A DNA stretch of 64,000 nt from Enterocloster bolteae (lineage in GTDB: Bacteria; Bacillota; Clostridia; Lachnospirales; Lachnospiraceae). How positions within the stretch are numbered: position 1 is the stretch's first letter; the number at the start of each line of letters is the position of its first letter. The notes under the pieces are model-generated. The model ran no database searches. It was given only the letters and a program-made list of their open reading frames with translations, and was not told the origin of the DNA. Shown one piece after another: positions 17,867 through 26,923 of the stretch. The position numbers were made by a program, and so were the translations under genes. The DNA lies in the NCBI GenBank assembly GCA_021772025.1, contig JAETNT010000016.1, forward strand, positions 1 through 64,000. Direction: 5' to 3'.

Positions 17867-18622
17867 ATGAAGGAAAAACTGTATACCATTGAGGTTATGG
17901 ATGCGGTAAAAGCCGGAGATGAATGTCCGTGCTGCTATCTGGAGAGGAAGCTGGAGCAGGATGCCATAAGCTTTACGCTGGGATCCTCCTATATGGAGGA
18001 TGATATCCGGGCAGAAACGGATCGGACAGGCTTTTGCAGAAAACATACAAAAATGATGTACGATTATGGGAATTATTTGGGGAATGCCTGGATTTTAAAA
18101 ACCCGGATGAAGTACTTAAGGGATCATTTTAAGGAGTCAGTGGAAAGGGAAAAGACCGGAGCAGTACCGCAGAAAAATGCGTTGTTCGGCTGGATGAAAA
18201 AAACTTCTTCCCAAGGCGGAGCAGAAAAAGGAACCTGCTATGTATGCCGGAAAATTGACGAAACCTATGAAAGAATCAAAAATACGTTTGTTTATCTGAT
18301 GAAAACAGAACCGGAATTTATTAGCCTATTAAAGGATTCCAAGGGCTTTTGCCTGCCTCATTTTTATGATGTGCTGAATACCTGCAGAAGTAAATGCAAG
18401 GCAGAGGAAGCGCAGAAAATGGAGGAGCTTCTGTGTACCATTATGGAAAGGGAGCTTTCCAGAATCCAGGAGGATATTGATTGGTTTGTAGAAAAATATG
18501 ATTACCGCAATCAAAATGCGGATTGGAAAAATTCTAAAGATGCAGTGCCCAGAACCATGCAGAAAATAACCGGAGGGTATCCTGCCGATCCGGTGTTTAA
18601 GCAAAGGTCCAATACCCCGTAG
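17867..18622 (+). CDS. DUF6062-type cysteine-rich protein
   Basis: Cytoplasmic protein of 251 aa resembling the DUF6062 family of Clostridia, function unknown. Notable motifs are CPCCYLERK near residue 22, FCRKH near 58, CYVCRKID near 125 and FCLPH near 160. These look like repeated Cys/His metal-binding sites. The start follows TGGAGGAGGG. The stop codon lies inside dispersed repeat R2 copy B, so the repeat may have replaced the original 3' end. Confidence 0.7.
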   Translation: MKEKLYTIEVMDAVKAGDECPCCYLERKLEQDAISFTLGSSYMEDDIRAETDRTGFCRKHTKMMYDYGNYLGNAWILKTRMKYLRDHFKESVEREKTGAVPQKNALFGWMKKTSSQGGAEKGTCYVCRKIDETYERIKNTFVYLMKTEPEFISLLKDSKGFCLPHFYDVLNTCRSKCKAEEAQKMEELLCTIMERELSRIQEDIDWFVEKYDYRNQNADWKNSKDAVPRTMQKITGGYPADPVFKQRSNTP

Positions 18623-18735
18623 CAAGCTGACGGGCATTAAGCTTGTAACACAGCAAGCTACAGGGAATTTGACCCTCGCAGCAGTAGCTAAATGGACATG
18701 CCGGCATGTCCATTTGGATCGCTGCCTGCGGAAAT
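18612..18735 (-). repeat. Dispersed intergenic repeat R2, copy B
   Basis: The reverse complement aligns along its whole length with copy A (4848-4972): a purine-rich start, the core GGACATGCCGGCATGTCC, then GCGAGGGTCAAATTCCC, then the final GC hairpin. It overlaps the end of the preceding gene and precedes the NUDIX gene. Confidence 0.8.
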
Positions 18736-18769
18736 AAAAACAGCAGATCAAGGGAAAGGCTGGTATATT

Positions 18770-19288
18770 ATGGAATTGTGGGATGTATATGACAAAGATC
18801 GAAACAAAACCGGAAAAACCCATGTCAGGGGAGTGCCTATGGCAGAGGGGGAGTACCATATTGTAACAGATATTTGGACCATTAACCTGGAAGGGAAAAT
18901 TCTGTTAACCCAGCGTCATCCGGATAAGACCTTTGGGCTTTGGTGGGAATGCACAGGCGGTTCAGCCAAGGCAGGGGAAGAAAGCCTGGACAGCGTATTG
19001 AGAGAACTTTCCGAGGAAGTGGGGATTTTTGCCCGGCCGGAGGAGGTGCGCCTTCTCCACACGGTGGAGAGGCCGGACCGGTTTGTGGATACCTATGTGA
19101 CGGTTCAGGATGTGACCAGAGAGAAACTGGTTCTTCAGAAGGAAGAGGTGGTAGATGCGGTATTTGTCACCTTTGAAGAGGTTTACAGCATGTGGAGCCA
19201 GGGAAAAATGCTTCCCAGAGAACGTTTTCCCATGTATGCAGATCTGCTGCGGGAAGAAGTAAACAGAGTATTGGAAAAGCAGGAATGA
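18770..19288 (+). CDS. NUDIX hydrolase
   Basis: Predicted pyrophosphohydrolase of 172 aa acting on a nucleoside-diphosphate-linked substrate. The NUDIX box is complete: it starts at GGSAKAGEESLDSV and ends with LRELSEEVGI, holding the metal-binding Glu residues. The N-terminal ELWDVYDKDRNKTGKTHVRG is typical of the IPP-isomerase-like NUDIX subgroup. I start at 18770, because the upstream in-frame sequence lies within repeat R2. The substrate is unknown. Confidence 0.88.
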   Translation: MELWDVYDKDRNKTGKTHVRGVPMAEGEYHIVTDIWTINLEGKILLTQRHPDKTFGLWWECTGGSAKAGEESLDSVLRELSEEVGIFARPEEVRLLHTVERPDRFVDTYVTVQDVTREKLVLQKEEVVDAVFVTFEEVYSMWSQGKMLPRERFPMYADLLREEVNRVLEKQE

Positions 19289-19349
19289 TTTCCCTGCTTT
19301 TTGGATATACTGAGAGGGAAATCCAAGGAAAATAAAGGAGGACCCTTAT

Positions 19350-19961
19350 ATGACAGATTTTAAAAGCAGCGCTACAGCTAAAAATTTGATGCGGGCATTC
19401 GCAGGCGAGAGTCAGGCCAGAAACCGCTACACTTTGGCGGCAGGAAAGGCTAAAGAGCAGAAGCTTCCCGTGCTTCAGGCAGTATTTTTATATACTGCGG
19501 ATCAGGAGAAGGAGCATGCGGAGGTATTTTACAACTTTCTGCAGGACATGAATGGAGAGACTATTCATATTGACGGCGGTTATCCGGTGGATTTGGATGC
19601 CGGTATTTTGGAACAGCTGAAAAAAGCTGCCCACAATGAGAACGAAGAGCATGATGTAGTGTACAAGTCTTTTGCCGACATTGCAGAACAGGAAGGATTT
19701 TCCCGGATTGCCCAGACCTTTCGTATGGTTGCTGATGTGGAAAAGACGCATGCAGACCGTTTCCAAATGTTTGGAAAATTCATGGAAGAAGGCCGTCTGT
19801 TTGTCTCAGATGTGGAAACGGGCTGGGTGTGCCTAAATTGCGGTCATGTTCACCATGGTAAAGAGGCGCCGCAGAAATGTCCGGTCTGCCAGCACGAACA
19901 GGGATATTTTATCCGTATGGAATTGGCTCCATGGACCGGGCCGGCATGCTGTGAAAAATAG
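19350..19961 (+). CDS. rbr: Rubrerythrin
   Basis: Cytoplasmic diiron peroxidase protecting anaerobes from hydrogen peroxide. The 203 aa comprise a four-helix ferritin-like domain with ExxH motifs (FAGESQARNRYTLAA, DQEKEHAEVFY, VADVEKTHADRF) and a C-terminal rubredoxin-like domain (CLNCGH and CPVC, near residues 157 and 173). An AAAGGAGGA ribosome site precedes the ATG. Confidence 0.96.
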   Translation: MTDFKSSATAKNLMRAFAGESQARNRYTLAAGKAKEQKLPVLQAVFLYTADQEKEHAEVFYNFLQDMNGETIHIDGGYPVDLDAGILEQLKKAAHNENEEHDVVYKSFADIAEQEGFSRIAQTFRMVADVEKTHADRFQMFGKFMEEGRLFVSDVETGWVCLNCGHVHHGKEAPQKCPVCQHEQGYFIRMELAPWTGPACCEK

Positions 19962-20018
19962 AATGGGGTATCCTCGGCGGACAGGGGAACCGATTGTAAG
20001 GGAAAAGGACAGGTAGAG

Positions 20019-20891
20019 ATGAAGAAAACAGTACTGGGAGCATTGGGCCTTATGGCAGCCGGAGCCGGAACCGGCTTGATTCTTTGGTCTGAATATGAGA
20101 AGGATTGTTTGGCAGTAGAGGAAGTTCCCATTTATTCGGAAAAAATCCGGACTCCGAAACGACTGGTTTTTTTATCTGATCTTCACGATAAGGAGTTTGG
20201 CCCTGAAAATGTCAGACTAATAAAAGCCATTGACCAGGCCGGGCCGGATGCTGTTTTAATCGGCGGAGATATGATGGTAAGCAAGGGAAAGCCGGAGATT
20301 TCCATTGCGTTATCTCTGGTGGGGAGGCTTGCAAAAAAGTATCCGGTGTATTATGGCAACGGCAACCACGAAAACCGTATGGTATGGGAACGCTCTGTCT
20401 ACGGAACTTTATATGAGCAGTATCGGGATACACTAAAAAAGATGGGAGTCATTTATCTGGAAAATGATACGGGCCTTATAGGAGAGGATGTGGCGGTCAG
20501 CAGCATAGACTTAAAAAAGAAGTATTACCGCAAACTTTTTTTTCGGAGCCCTCAGCCTTTAAAAAAGAGCTATCTGGATACCTGTTTGGGAAAGGCAGAT
20601 AAAAACCGCTTTCAGATTTTATTAATCCATTCGCCTATGTATTTTAAGGAAAGCGCTGCCTGGGGGGCTGATTTGACTCTGTCCGGACATTTTCACGGAG
20701 GAACTATAAGACTGCCATTGCTGGGAGGTGTTATGACACCTCAGTATCAGTTCTTTCTGCCCTGGTGCGCCGGGAGCTTTGAGAATGGAGGGAAATGGAT
20801 GGTGGTCAGCAGAGGACTGGGAACCCACTCCATTAATATTCGAATTAATAATAAGCCCCAGGTGATTCTCCTGGATTTGAAGCCCTTATAA
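20019..20891 (+). CDS. Calcineurin-like metallophosphoesterase (YaeI/YkuE type)
   Basis: Membrane-anchored predicted phosphoesterase, 290 aa, with one N-terminal hydrophobic segment (about 5-22). Metal-binding motifs are in order: FLSDLHDKEFG, LIGGDMM, GNGNHE, LIHSP and LSGHFHGG. These are the full calcineurin-like set. The closest type is the YkuE/YaeI lipid or phosphodiester hydrolase. It follows rubrerythrin by 57 bp. Confidence 0.88.
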   Translation: MKKTVLGALGLMAAGAGTGLILWSEYEKDCLAVEEVPIYSEKIRTPKRLVFLSDLHDKEFGPENVRLIKAIDQAGPDAVLIGGDMMVSKGKPEISIALSLVGRLAKKYPVYYGNGNHENRMVWERSVYGTLYEQYRDTLKKMGVIYLENDTGLIGEDVAVSSIDLKKKYYRKLFFRSPQPLKKSYLDTCLGKADKNRFQILLIHSPMYFKESAAWGADLTLSGHFHGGTIRLPLLGGVMTPQYQFFLPWCAGSFENGGKWMVVSRGLGTHSINIRINNKPQVILLDLKPL

Positions 20892-20977
20892 ACCTGCCAG
20901 TCCTTTGCAGCGGCTTGGCAGGAAAGCTGTAACCCTTTCATTTTCGAGGGAAACTCAAACGTTTGCGTAATTTCTCC

Positions 20978-21006
20978 TTGATATTTTATGAAAATTTGCG
21001 TAAAAT
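20978..21006 (+). promoter_or_regulatory. Promoter of the nickel/lar operon
   Basis: TTGATA and TAAAAT are 17 bp apart. Transcription from here would begin near 21013 and give a leader of about 185 nt before the binding-protein start. Confidence 0.55.
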
Positions 21007-21065
21007 ATGTCTAACCGGTGACAGAAGTCACTATAAAAACCATTGAAAAACCAGAACAGCGGCAT

Positions 21066-21150
21066 CTATGACATGATACAATGATACCAGGAAGGTATAG
21101 CTATCCATATAAAGGATAGGCTTGCTTTTCTGGTATTTTTTATGTCATAG
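21066..21150 (+). promoter_or_regulatory. Structured leader with terminator-like hairpin
   Basis: Nested inverted repeats are visible: CTATGACA (21066) with TGTCATAG (21143), ATACCAG (21084) with CTGGTAT (21130), and CTATCC/GGATAG inside. The middle pair is followed directly by T residues and so resembles an intrinsic terminator. An upstream small hairpin GTGAC-AGAA-GTCAC lies near 21018. I do not recognise a known riboswitch, and the NiCo consensus is not seen. It may attenuate the nickel operon. Confidence 0.5.
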
Positions 21151-21198
21151 GAAAGATAGCAGGATCTTTTATTTCTCTGCTTTAGAGAGGAACAGAAA

Positions 21199-22794
21199 AT
21201 GATAAAAATGAGGAAATTCATAGTAAAATCAGCGATGGCTGCCCTGACGGCCGCTGCATTAATCGGATGCGGCCAGAAGCAAGACAGCCGGAATCGAGAC
21301 AGTGTGGTAGTGGTGATGCCCCCCAGTTCTGAACCGGAGGCAGGATTTGATCCGGCCTACGGCTGGGGAGCGGGAGAACATGTCCATGAACCGTTGATTC
21401 AAAGCACTTTGACGGTAACCACTTCGGATTTATCGATTGATTATGATCTGGCTACGGAAATGACCAGCAGTGAAGACGGCCTTTTATGGACAGTAGATAT
21501 CCGAAAAGACGCGAGATTTACCGATGGGGAACCTCTTACAGCGGAGGATGTGGCGTTTACCTACAATACTTTGCGGGATACTAGTTCGGTCAACGATTTT
21601 ACCATGTTAAAAGAAGCGGTGGCTGTAGATAGCGACACGGTGGAGTTTCATATGACCCGTCCCTATTCCATATGGCCTTATACCATGGCGATTACGGGAA
21701 TTGTACCAGAGCATGCCTATGATACGGATTATGGTCAAAACCCGGTGGGATCGGGGAGATACATACTGAAACAATGGGATAAAGGCCAGCAGGTGGTTCT
21801 GGAAGCCAATCCGGACTATTATGGCCCGGCTCCGAAAATGAAAAAGGTGACCATCCTTTTTATGGAGGAAGATGCCGCCTATGCAGCAGTTTTGTCCGGC
21901 CAGGCGGATCTGGCCTATACGGCGCCTTCCTACGGGGAAGGAAACATTGACGGCTACAGTCTTCTGGACTATGAGACCGTGGACAACCGTGGATTTAACC
22001 TTCCGGCGGTTCCCAGAGAAACTCTGGAGGACGGTACGATTGTTGGAAATGATCTGACTTGTGATGTGAGAGTCCGCAGGGCTATTAACCTGGCCATGGA
22101 TCGGAAAAGGCTGATTGAAAACGTGTTGGACGGATACGGGACTCCGGCATACAGTGTCTGCGACAAGATGCCATGGTATTATGAGGGAAGTAAGGTGACC
22201 TATGATCTGGAACAGGCCAAGGCCCTTATGGAGGAAGCCGGCTGGCTGGAAAGCAGCGACGGGATACGGGAAAAGGACGGCCTTCGGGCGGAACTGGAGA
22301 TTGCCTATCCTTCCAGCGACTCGGTTCGTCAGGCCATGGCCTCTGAGACGGCCAACCAATTAGCAGACTTGGGAATTGACGCATCTGCTAAGGGGGTAAG
22401 CTGGGAGGAGGCTTACACGATAGCTTATCAGGAACCTCTTATATGGGGCTGGGGGGCCCACACTCCTATGGAGCTTTATAATATTTATCATACTGAGTCG
22501 GAAAGCGGCAGCGCCCGGTATTCTCCTTACTCCAACCAGACTGTGGATCGGTATATGGATCAGGCGCTGGCAGCACCAGAGTTAGAGACCTCTTACCAAT
22601 TGTGGAAAAAAGCCCAGTGGGACGGCAGTACCGGCATTGTTCAGGACGGGGACATTCCTTGGATCTGGCTGGTCAATGTAGATCATCTTTATTGGGCACG
22701 GTCCGGTCTTTCGGTGGCAGAGCAAAAGCTTCATCCCCATGGGCACGGCTGGTCTATTGTTAATAATGTGGATTTGTGGAGTTGGAATAATTAA
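21199..22794 (+). CDS. Nickel/peptide ABC transporter substrate-binding lipoprotein
   Basis: Family 5 extracellular solute-binding lipoprotein, 531 aa. The signal peptide ends at lipobox LIGC, and the family 5 signature EPLTAEDVAFTYN is present near residue 112. Sequence alone does not separate nickel from peptide binding. The overlap-linked operon with larB and larC-larE points to nickel or a nickel chelate. A GAGAGGAAC site precedes the ATG, and the stop overlaps the next start by 1 nt. Confidence 0.85.
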   Translation: MIKMRKFIVKSAMAALTAAALIGCGQKQDSRNRDSVVVVMPPSSEPEAGFDPAYGWGAGEHVHEPLIQSTLTVTTSDLSIDYDLATEMTSSEDGLLWTVDIRKDARFTDGEPLTAEDVAFTYNTLRDTSSVNDFTMLKEAVAVDSDTVEFHMTRPYSIWPYTMAITGIVPEHAYDTDYGQNPVGSGRYILKQWDKGQQVVLEANPDYYGPAPKMKKVTILFMEEDAAYAAVLSGQADLAYTAPSYGEGNIDGYSLLDYETVDNRGFNLPAVPRETLEDGTIVGNDLTCDVRVRRAINLAMDRKRLIENVLDGYGTPAYSVCDKMPWYYEGSKVTYDLEQAKALMEEAGWLESSDGIREKDGLRAELEIAYPSSDSVRQAMASETANQLADLGIDASAKGVSWEEAYTIAYQEPLIWGWGAHTPMELYNIYHTESESGSARYSPYSNQTVDRYMDQALAAPELETSYQLWKKAQWDGSTGIVQDGDIPWIWLVNVDHLYWARSGLSVAEQKLHPHGHGWSIVNNVDLWSWNN

Positions 22795-23786
22795 TGAGAC
22801 GAAAACAGATACAGGTTTTTTTGGCGGGGATTTTTCGGGTAATCTTTCTGATAATAGGGGTCAGCGCGGCGGCGTTTTTTCTCCTTGCTATTTCCCCGAT
22901 TGATCCGCTTCAAAGCAATGTAGGCCAGGCGGCGCTGGGGGCTATGAGCCCGGAACAGGTAGAAAAATTAAGAGCCTACTGGGGGGAGGATATCCCCATG
23001 ATCCAAAGATACTTTAACTGGGCTCTAGGTTTTATCCGGGGGGATATGGGTGTGTCCCTGCTGTACCGCAGGCAGGTAAGCGAGATTTTGTGGGAAAGAA
23101 CGGTCAGTTCTTTTGGCATGATGACCATGGCTTGGCTGCTTTCCGGGGGAATCGGCTTTCTCCTTGGGATCCTTGCCGGAGCAAAACAGGGGAAGTGGCA
23201 GGACAGGCTGGTAACCGGTTACAGCCTTTTGACGGCCAGCACCCCGGCCTTTTTCCTGGCGTTACTCCTTCTTATGGTATTTTCCGTGTGGCTGAAGATT
23301 CTGCCTGTCGGGTTTGCGGTTCCTATCGGCCTGGAAGCCTCTCAGGTAAAATTTTCTGACAGAGTAATCCATGCCATTCTCCCGGCGGCGGCCCTGAGTC
23401 TGACCGGAATTTCCAATATTGCCCTCCATACCAGAGAGAAAATGATAGAAGTGCTGGAAAGCGACTATGTGCTGTTTGCCCGGGCCAGGGGAGAGGATAC
23501 CCGGCGGATTATCAGGCGCCATTGCCTGCGAAATATTGCTCTTCCGGCTATGACGCTGCAGTTTGCTTCCATCAGTGAAATATTCGGCGGATCGGTGTTG
23601 GTAGAGCAGGTGTTTTCTTATCCGGGCTTAGGCCAGGCAGCAGTAAATGCAGGACTTGGCAGCGATGTCCCTCTGCTTTTGGGAATTACGGTGATCAGTG
23701 CAGTCATTGTTTTTGGAGGAAATGCCCTGGCAAATCTGCTTTACGGAGTCATTGATCCCAGGATTAAAAGGGGGGACGGAATATGA
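22794..23786 (+). CDS. Nickel/peptide ABC transporter permease (NikB type)
   Basis: Inner-membrane permease of the DppB/NikB family, 330 aa, about six membrane helices. The EAA-like loop DYVLFARARGEDTRRIIRRH is near residue 222. It begins within the stop of the binding-protein gene (TAATG), so translational coupling is likely. Confidence 0.88.
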   Translation: MRRKQIQVFLAGIFRVIFLIIGVSAAAFFLLAISPIDPLQSNVGQAALGAMSPEQVEKLRAYWGEDIPMIQRYFNWALGFIRGDMGVSLLYRRQVSEILWERTVSSFGMMTMAWLLSGGIGFLLGILAGAKQGKWQDRLVTGYSLLTASTPAFFLALLLLMVFSVWLKILPVGFAVPIGLEASQVKFSDRVIHAILPAAALSLTGISNIALHTREKMIEVLESDYVLFARARGEDTRRIIRRHCLRNIALPAMTLQFASISEIFGGSVLVEQVFSYPGLGQAAVNAGLGSDVPLLLGITVISAVIVFGGNALANLLYGVIDPRIKRGDGI

Positions 23787-24604
23787 AGATAAACCGGAGA
23801 ACAAAGTCCATAGTCTGGCTCTTGCTGTCAGCGGCATTTTTAATTACGGTTACTCTGCTGGGCTGCTTTTGGAGGGAAGAAGCATTTATTACGGATTTTT
23901 CCAGAAAAAACCTGGCACCCTGCAGAGAACATATTTTCGGAACAGACTTTATGGGGCGGGATATGTTTGTGCGGACCATTACTGGACTTTCTTTAAGCGT
24001 CCGGCTGGGAATCTTAACTGCAGCGGCCAGCGCCCTGTTTGCAGGGATGCTTGGCATATGCGGAGCAGTGCTGGGAAAAGCGGCGGATTCCTTTGTTACC
24101 TTTCTTATTGATTTGGTAATGGGAATTCCTCATATCCTTTTGCTGATTCTGATATCCTATGCCTGTGGAAAAGGCTTTCCCGGGGTAGTTACAGGGATTA
24201 CTTTGACACACTGGACATCTCTTGCAAGGCTTCTGCGGGGGGAGGTGCTGCAGTTAAAAGGCAGCCAGTATATTCAAATTGCTTACCGGTTAGGAATGGG
24301 GAAGTTTCAGATAGCGGTAAAGCATATGGTTCCCCACCTGCTGCCCCAGTTTTTTACCGGGTTGATTTTATTATTTCCTCATGCAATTCTCCATGAGGCC
24401 AGTATTACCTTTTTAGGATTTGGTCTGTCCCCGGAGGAACCGGCAATGGGAGTGATTTTATCGGAAAGCATGAAATACCTGTCCATGGGCAAATGGTGGC
24501 TGTCCCTGTTTCCGGGAGGCCTTTTGATGATAACCGTCCTGTTGTTTCACGTGCTGGGAGACAGTGCCTGCAAGCTTTTGGATCCGGGCAGCGCCCACGA
24601 GTAA
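23783..24604 (+). CDS. Nickel/peptide ABC transporter permease (NikC type)
   Basis: Second permease of the DppC/NikC family, 273 aa. It has the N-terminal FGTDFMGRDMFVRTI segment typical of this family, then the EAA loop QIAYRLGMGKFQIAVKHMVP and the FLGFGLSPEEPAMG segment. It starts in an ATGA overlap with the preceding gene. Confidence 0.9.
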   Translation: MKINRRTKSIVWLLLSAAFLITVTLLGCFWREEAFITDFSRKNLAPCREHIFGTDFMGRDMFVRTITGLSLSVRLGILTAAASALFAGMLGICGAVLGKAADSFVTFLIDLVMGIPHILLLILISYACGKGFPGVVTGITLTHWTSLARLLRGEVLQLKGSQYIQIAYRLGMGKFQIAVKHMVPHLLPQFFTGLILLFPHAILHEASITFLGFGLSPEEPAMGVILSESMKYLSMGKWWLSLFPGGLLMITVLLFHVLGDSACKLLDPGSAHE

Positions 24605-24644
24605 GGGAAGCTGCTGCCCTTACTATTTGAGAACAGGAGAGAAC

Positions 24645-25580
24645 ATGGAGAAAGAACAATTATTGCGGATAGACCGCTTATCTATCTCTTTCCGGCAATA
24701 TACGAGAGGACTTCGCCAAAGGGATCTTCAAGTAATAGAAGATTTAAGCCTTACGGTGCGGGCCGGAGAAATGACGGCTGTGGTAGGAGCCAGCGGTTCC
24801 GGAAAGAGTCTTTTGGCTCATGGAATTTTGGGAATTCTTCCCTATAATGCCTCTGTTTCCGGCGGAATTTATTATGAGGGAAAAGAATTGGACGGTCCCT
24901 TAAGAAGCCGGACAGTAGGGACAGAGATAGCCCTGGTGCCGCAAAGCGTGTCCTACCTGGATCCGCTGATGCAGGTAGGAGAACAAATACGGAATGGAGA
25001 AAAGTCCCCATCTGCTATGGAGAGATGCCGCAGTCTGTTAAAACGTTACGGCCTGGGGACAGAGGTGGAAAGCCAGTATCCTTCCCAGTTGTCCGGCGGT
25101 ATGATAAGAAGGGTGCTGATTTCCACGGCCCTGATGGAAACGCCAAAGCTGGTGATTGCCGATGAGCCTACTCCGGGCCTCCATTTGGCGGCGGCGAAAC
25201 GGGTTCTGGGGCATTTTCGGGAAATTGCGGATCAGGGTGCGGGAGTCCTTTTAATTACCCATGATTTGGAACTGGCTCTGGAAGTGGCGGATCGAATCGC
25301 CGTATTTTATGCAGGGACTACAGTAGAGGAAATGCCGGCGGATCATTTCCAGAAGGAAGATCTGCTTTTGCATCCATATAGTCAGGCTCTTTACCGGGCC
25401 ATGCCGGAGCACGGATTTCAGGCCCTTCCCGGGATTCAGCCCTATGTGACAGAACGGGGAACAGGCTGTGTATTTGCGGATCGGTGCCCTTATGCGGGAG
25501 AAGAATGTGGAAAAGCAGACATTCCGGTAAAGGAAAGGGACGGGGGGTGGGTAAAATGTCTTAGAAAGGAGCTGCAATGA
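24645..25580 (+). CDS. Nickel/peptide ABC transporter ATPase (NikD type)
   Basis: Cytoplasmic ATP-binding subunit, 311 aa. Walker A is GASGSGKS, the signature is LSGGMIRR, and Walker B is LVIADE. The D-loop reads PTPGLH instead of the usual TALD form. The C-terminal oligopeptide-transporter extension holds CVFADRCPYAGEEC. Start at 24645 after AGGAGAG; an earlier in-frame ATG lies inside the upstream permease gene. The stop overlaps the next start by 4 nt. Confidence 0.9.
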   Translation: MEKEQLLRIDRLSISFRQYTRGLRQRDLQVIEDLSLTVRAGEMTAVVGASGSGKSLLAHGILGILPYNASVSGGIYYEGKELDGPLRSRTVGTEIALVPQSVSYLDPLMQVGEQIRNGEKSPSAMERCRSLLKRYGLGTEVESQYPSQLSGGMIRRVLISTALMETPKLVIADEPTPGLHLAAAKRVLGHFREIADQGAGVLLITHDLELALEVADRIAVFYAGTTVEEMPADHFQKEDLLLHPYSQALYRAMPEHGFQALPGIQPYVTERGTGCVFADRCPYAGEECGKADIPVKERDGGWVKCLRKELQ

Positions 25581-26188
25581 AACTGGAGGCAAAGGAAATA
25601 TCCTTCCGGTACCGAACAGGAAACCGGCAGATTTTAAACAGATTTTCCCTGGAAATAGACAGCGGGGAGCAGGTAGGGCTGATTGCTCCCAGCGGGTTTG
25701 GAAAAACGACCTTCTGCAAGATTCTGGCCGCTTATGAGAGGCCGGACGGCGGCAGTGTTTTGCTGGACGGAAGGCCTTTGAAAGAATTTGGCGCTTACTG
25801 CCCGGTTCAGATGATTTGGCAGCATCCGGAGCTCTCAGTGAATCCAAGACGGCGGATGAAAACCGTTTTGGAGGAAGGGGACAGGATAACCCAGCATATT
25901 ATCAGGGGCCTTGGCATTGAAGAGGACTGGCTGAACCGGTTTCCCGCAGAGTTGTCCGGCGGGGAACTGCAGAGATTTTGTATTGCAAGGGCTTTAGGGG
26001 AAAGAACCAGGTTTCTCCTGGCAGACGAGATTACCACCATGCTGGATTTGATTACCCAGAGTCAGATATGGCAGTTTTTATTGGAAGAAACCAGGCGAAG
26101 GGAGATTGGACTTTTGGTGGTCAGCCATTCCCGGCCTTTGATTAATCGGATATGTACGAGAAAGGTAGAGATGGAATCATGGACGTAA
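25577..26188 (+). CDS. Nickel/peptide ABC transporter ATPase (NikE type)
   Basis: Second ATPase subunit, short at 203 aa; it lacks the C-terminal extension of most DppF/NikE proteins. Walker A is APSGFGKT (first Gly replaced by Ala), the signature is LSGGELQR, and Walker B is FLLADE followed by ITTMLD. Its end overlaps the start of larB by 10 nt, which ties the transporter to nickel-cofactor synthesis. Confidence 0.87.
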   Translation: MKLEAKEISFRYRTGNRQILNRFSLEIDSGEQVGLIAPSGFGKTTFCKILAAYERPDGGSVLLDGRPLKEFGAYCPVQMIWQHPELSVNPRRRMKTVLEEGDRITQHIIRGLGIEEDWLNRFPAELSGGELQRFCIARALGERTRFLLADEITTMLDLITQSQIWQFLLEETRRREIGLLVVSHSRPLINRICTRKVEMESWT

Positions 26189-26922
26189 GGCAAATGCTTA
26201 AGGAAGTACAGACGGGAGAATTATCGATAGAGGAAGCAGAAGAGAGACTAAAGGATCTTCCTTATGAGGATTTGGGATATGCAAAGCTGGATCATCACAG
26301 AAGCCTGAGATCCGGATTTGATGAGACGGTATTTTGTCAGGGAAAACCGGATGAATATTTGGTGAAAATTTACCAGTCCTTTGCAGAGAGAAACGGCCGG
26401 GTTTTGGGAACCAGAGCTACCAGGGAGCAGTATGATCTGGTAAAGGCGGCGGTGCCTCAGGCGGTCTATGATCCCGTTTCCCGCATCCTAAAGGTGGAAA
26501 AGGAAGACAGGGAAAGAAGGGGACTGGTGGCAGTATGTACCGGCGGCACAGCGGACATTCCGGTGGCAGAGGAAGCGGCCCAGACAGCAGAATTTTTCGG
26601 CTGCAATGTGGATCGAATTTATGACGTGGGGGTGGCCGGAATTCACCGCCTGCTGTCCCAGAGAGAACGGATAATAAGAGCCAACTGTGTGGTGGCGGTG
26701 GCTGGTATGGAGGGCGCTTTGGGGACGGTTATCGGCGGTCTGGTGGAGAACCCGGTAATTGCAGTCCCTACGTCTGTGGGGTATGGAGCCAGCTTTCACG
26801 GGCTGTCGGCCCTCTTGACTATGGTTAATTCCTGCGCTAATGGTATTTCCGTAGTAAATATTGACAACGGTTACGGCGCAGGTTATATTGCTACACAAAT
26901 AAATCGATTGGCGGTAAGATAA
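26179..26922 (+). CDS. larB: LarB, pyridinium-3,5-biscarboxylate mononucleotide synthase
   Basis: First enzyme of nickel-pincer nucleotide synthesis: it carboxylates and hydrolyses nicotinate adenine dinucleotide. 247 aa, with an N-terminal helical region and a C-terminal PurE/AIR-carboxylase-like domain (VAVCTGGTADIPVAEEAA, AGMEGALGTVIGGLV, PTSVGYGASFHGLSALLTM). I start at 26179. The nearest purine-rich site is somewhat distant, so coupling to the overlapping ATPase gene is likely. larC-larE follows 1 nt later. Confidence 0.93.
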   Translation: MDVRQMLKEVQTGELSIEEAEERLKDLPYEDLGYAKLDHHRSLRSGFDETVFCQGKPDEYLVKIYQSFAERNGRVLGTRATREQYDLVKAAVPQAVYDPVSRILKVEKEDRERRGLVAVCTGGTADIPVAEEAAQTAEFFGCNVDRIYDVGVAGIHRLLSQRERIIRANCVVAVAGMEGALGTVIGGLVENPVIAVPTSVGYGASFHGLSALLTMVNSCANGISVVNIDNGYGAGYIATQINRLAVR

Positions 26923-26923
26923 A

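Noticed and set aside
21007-21198. NiCo riboswitch
   Set aside because: The expected conserved purine-rich junction blocks are not seen, so I left the leader unassigned.
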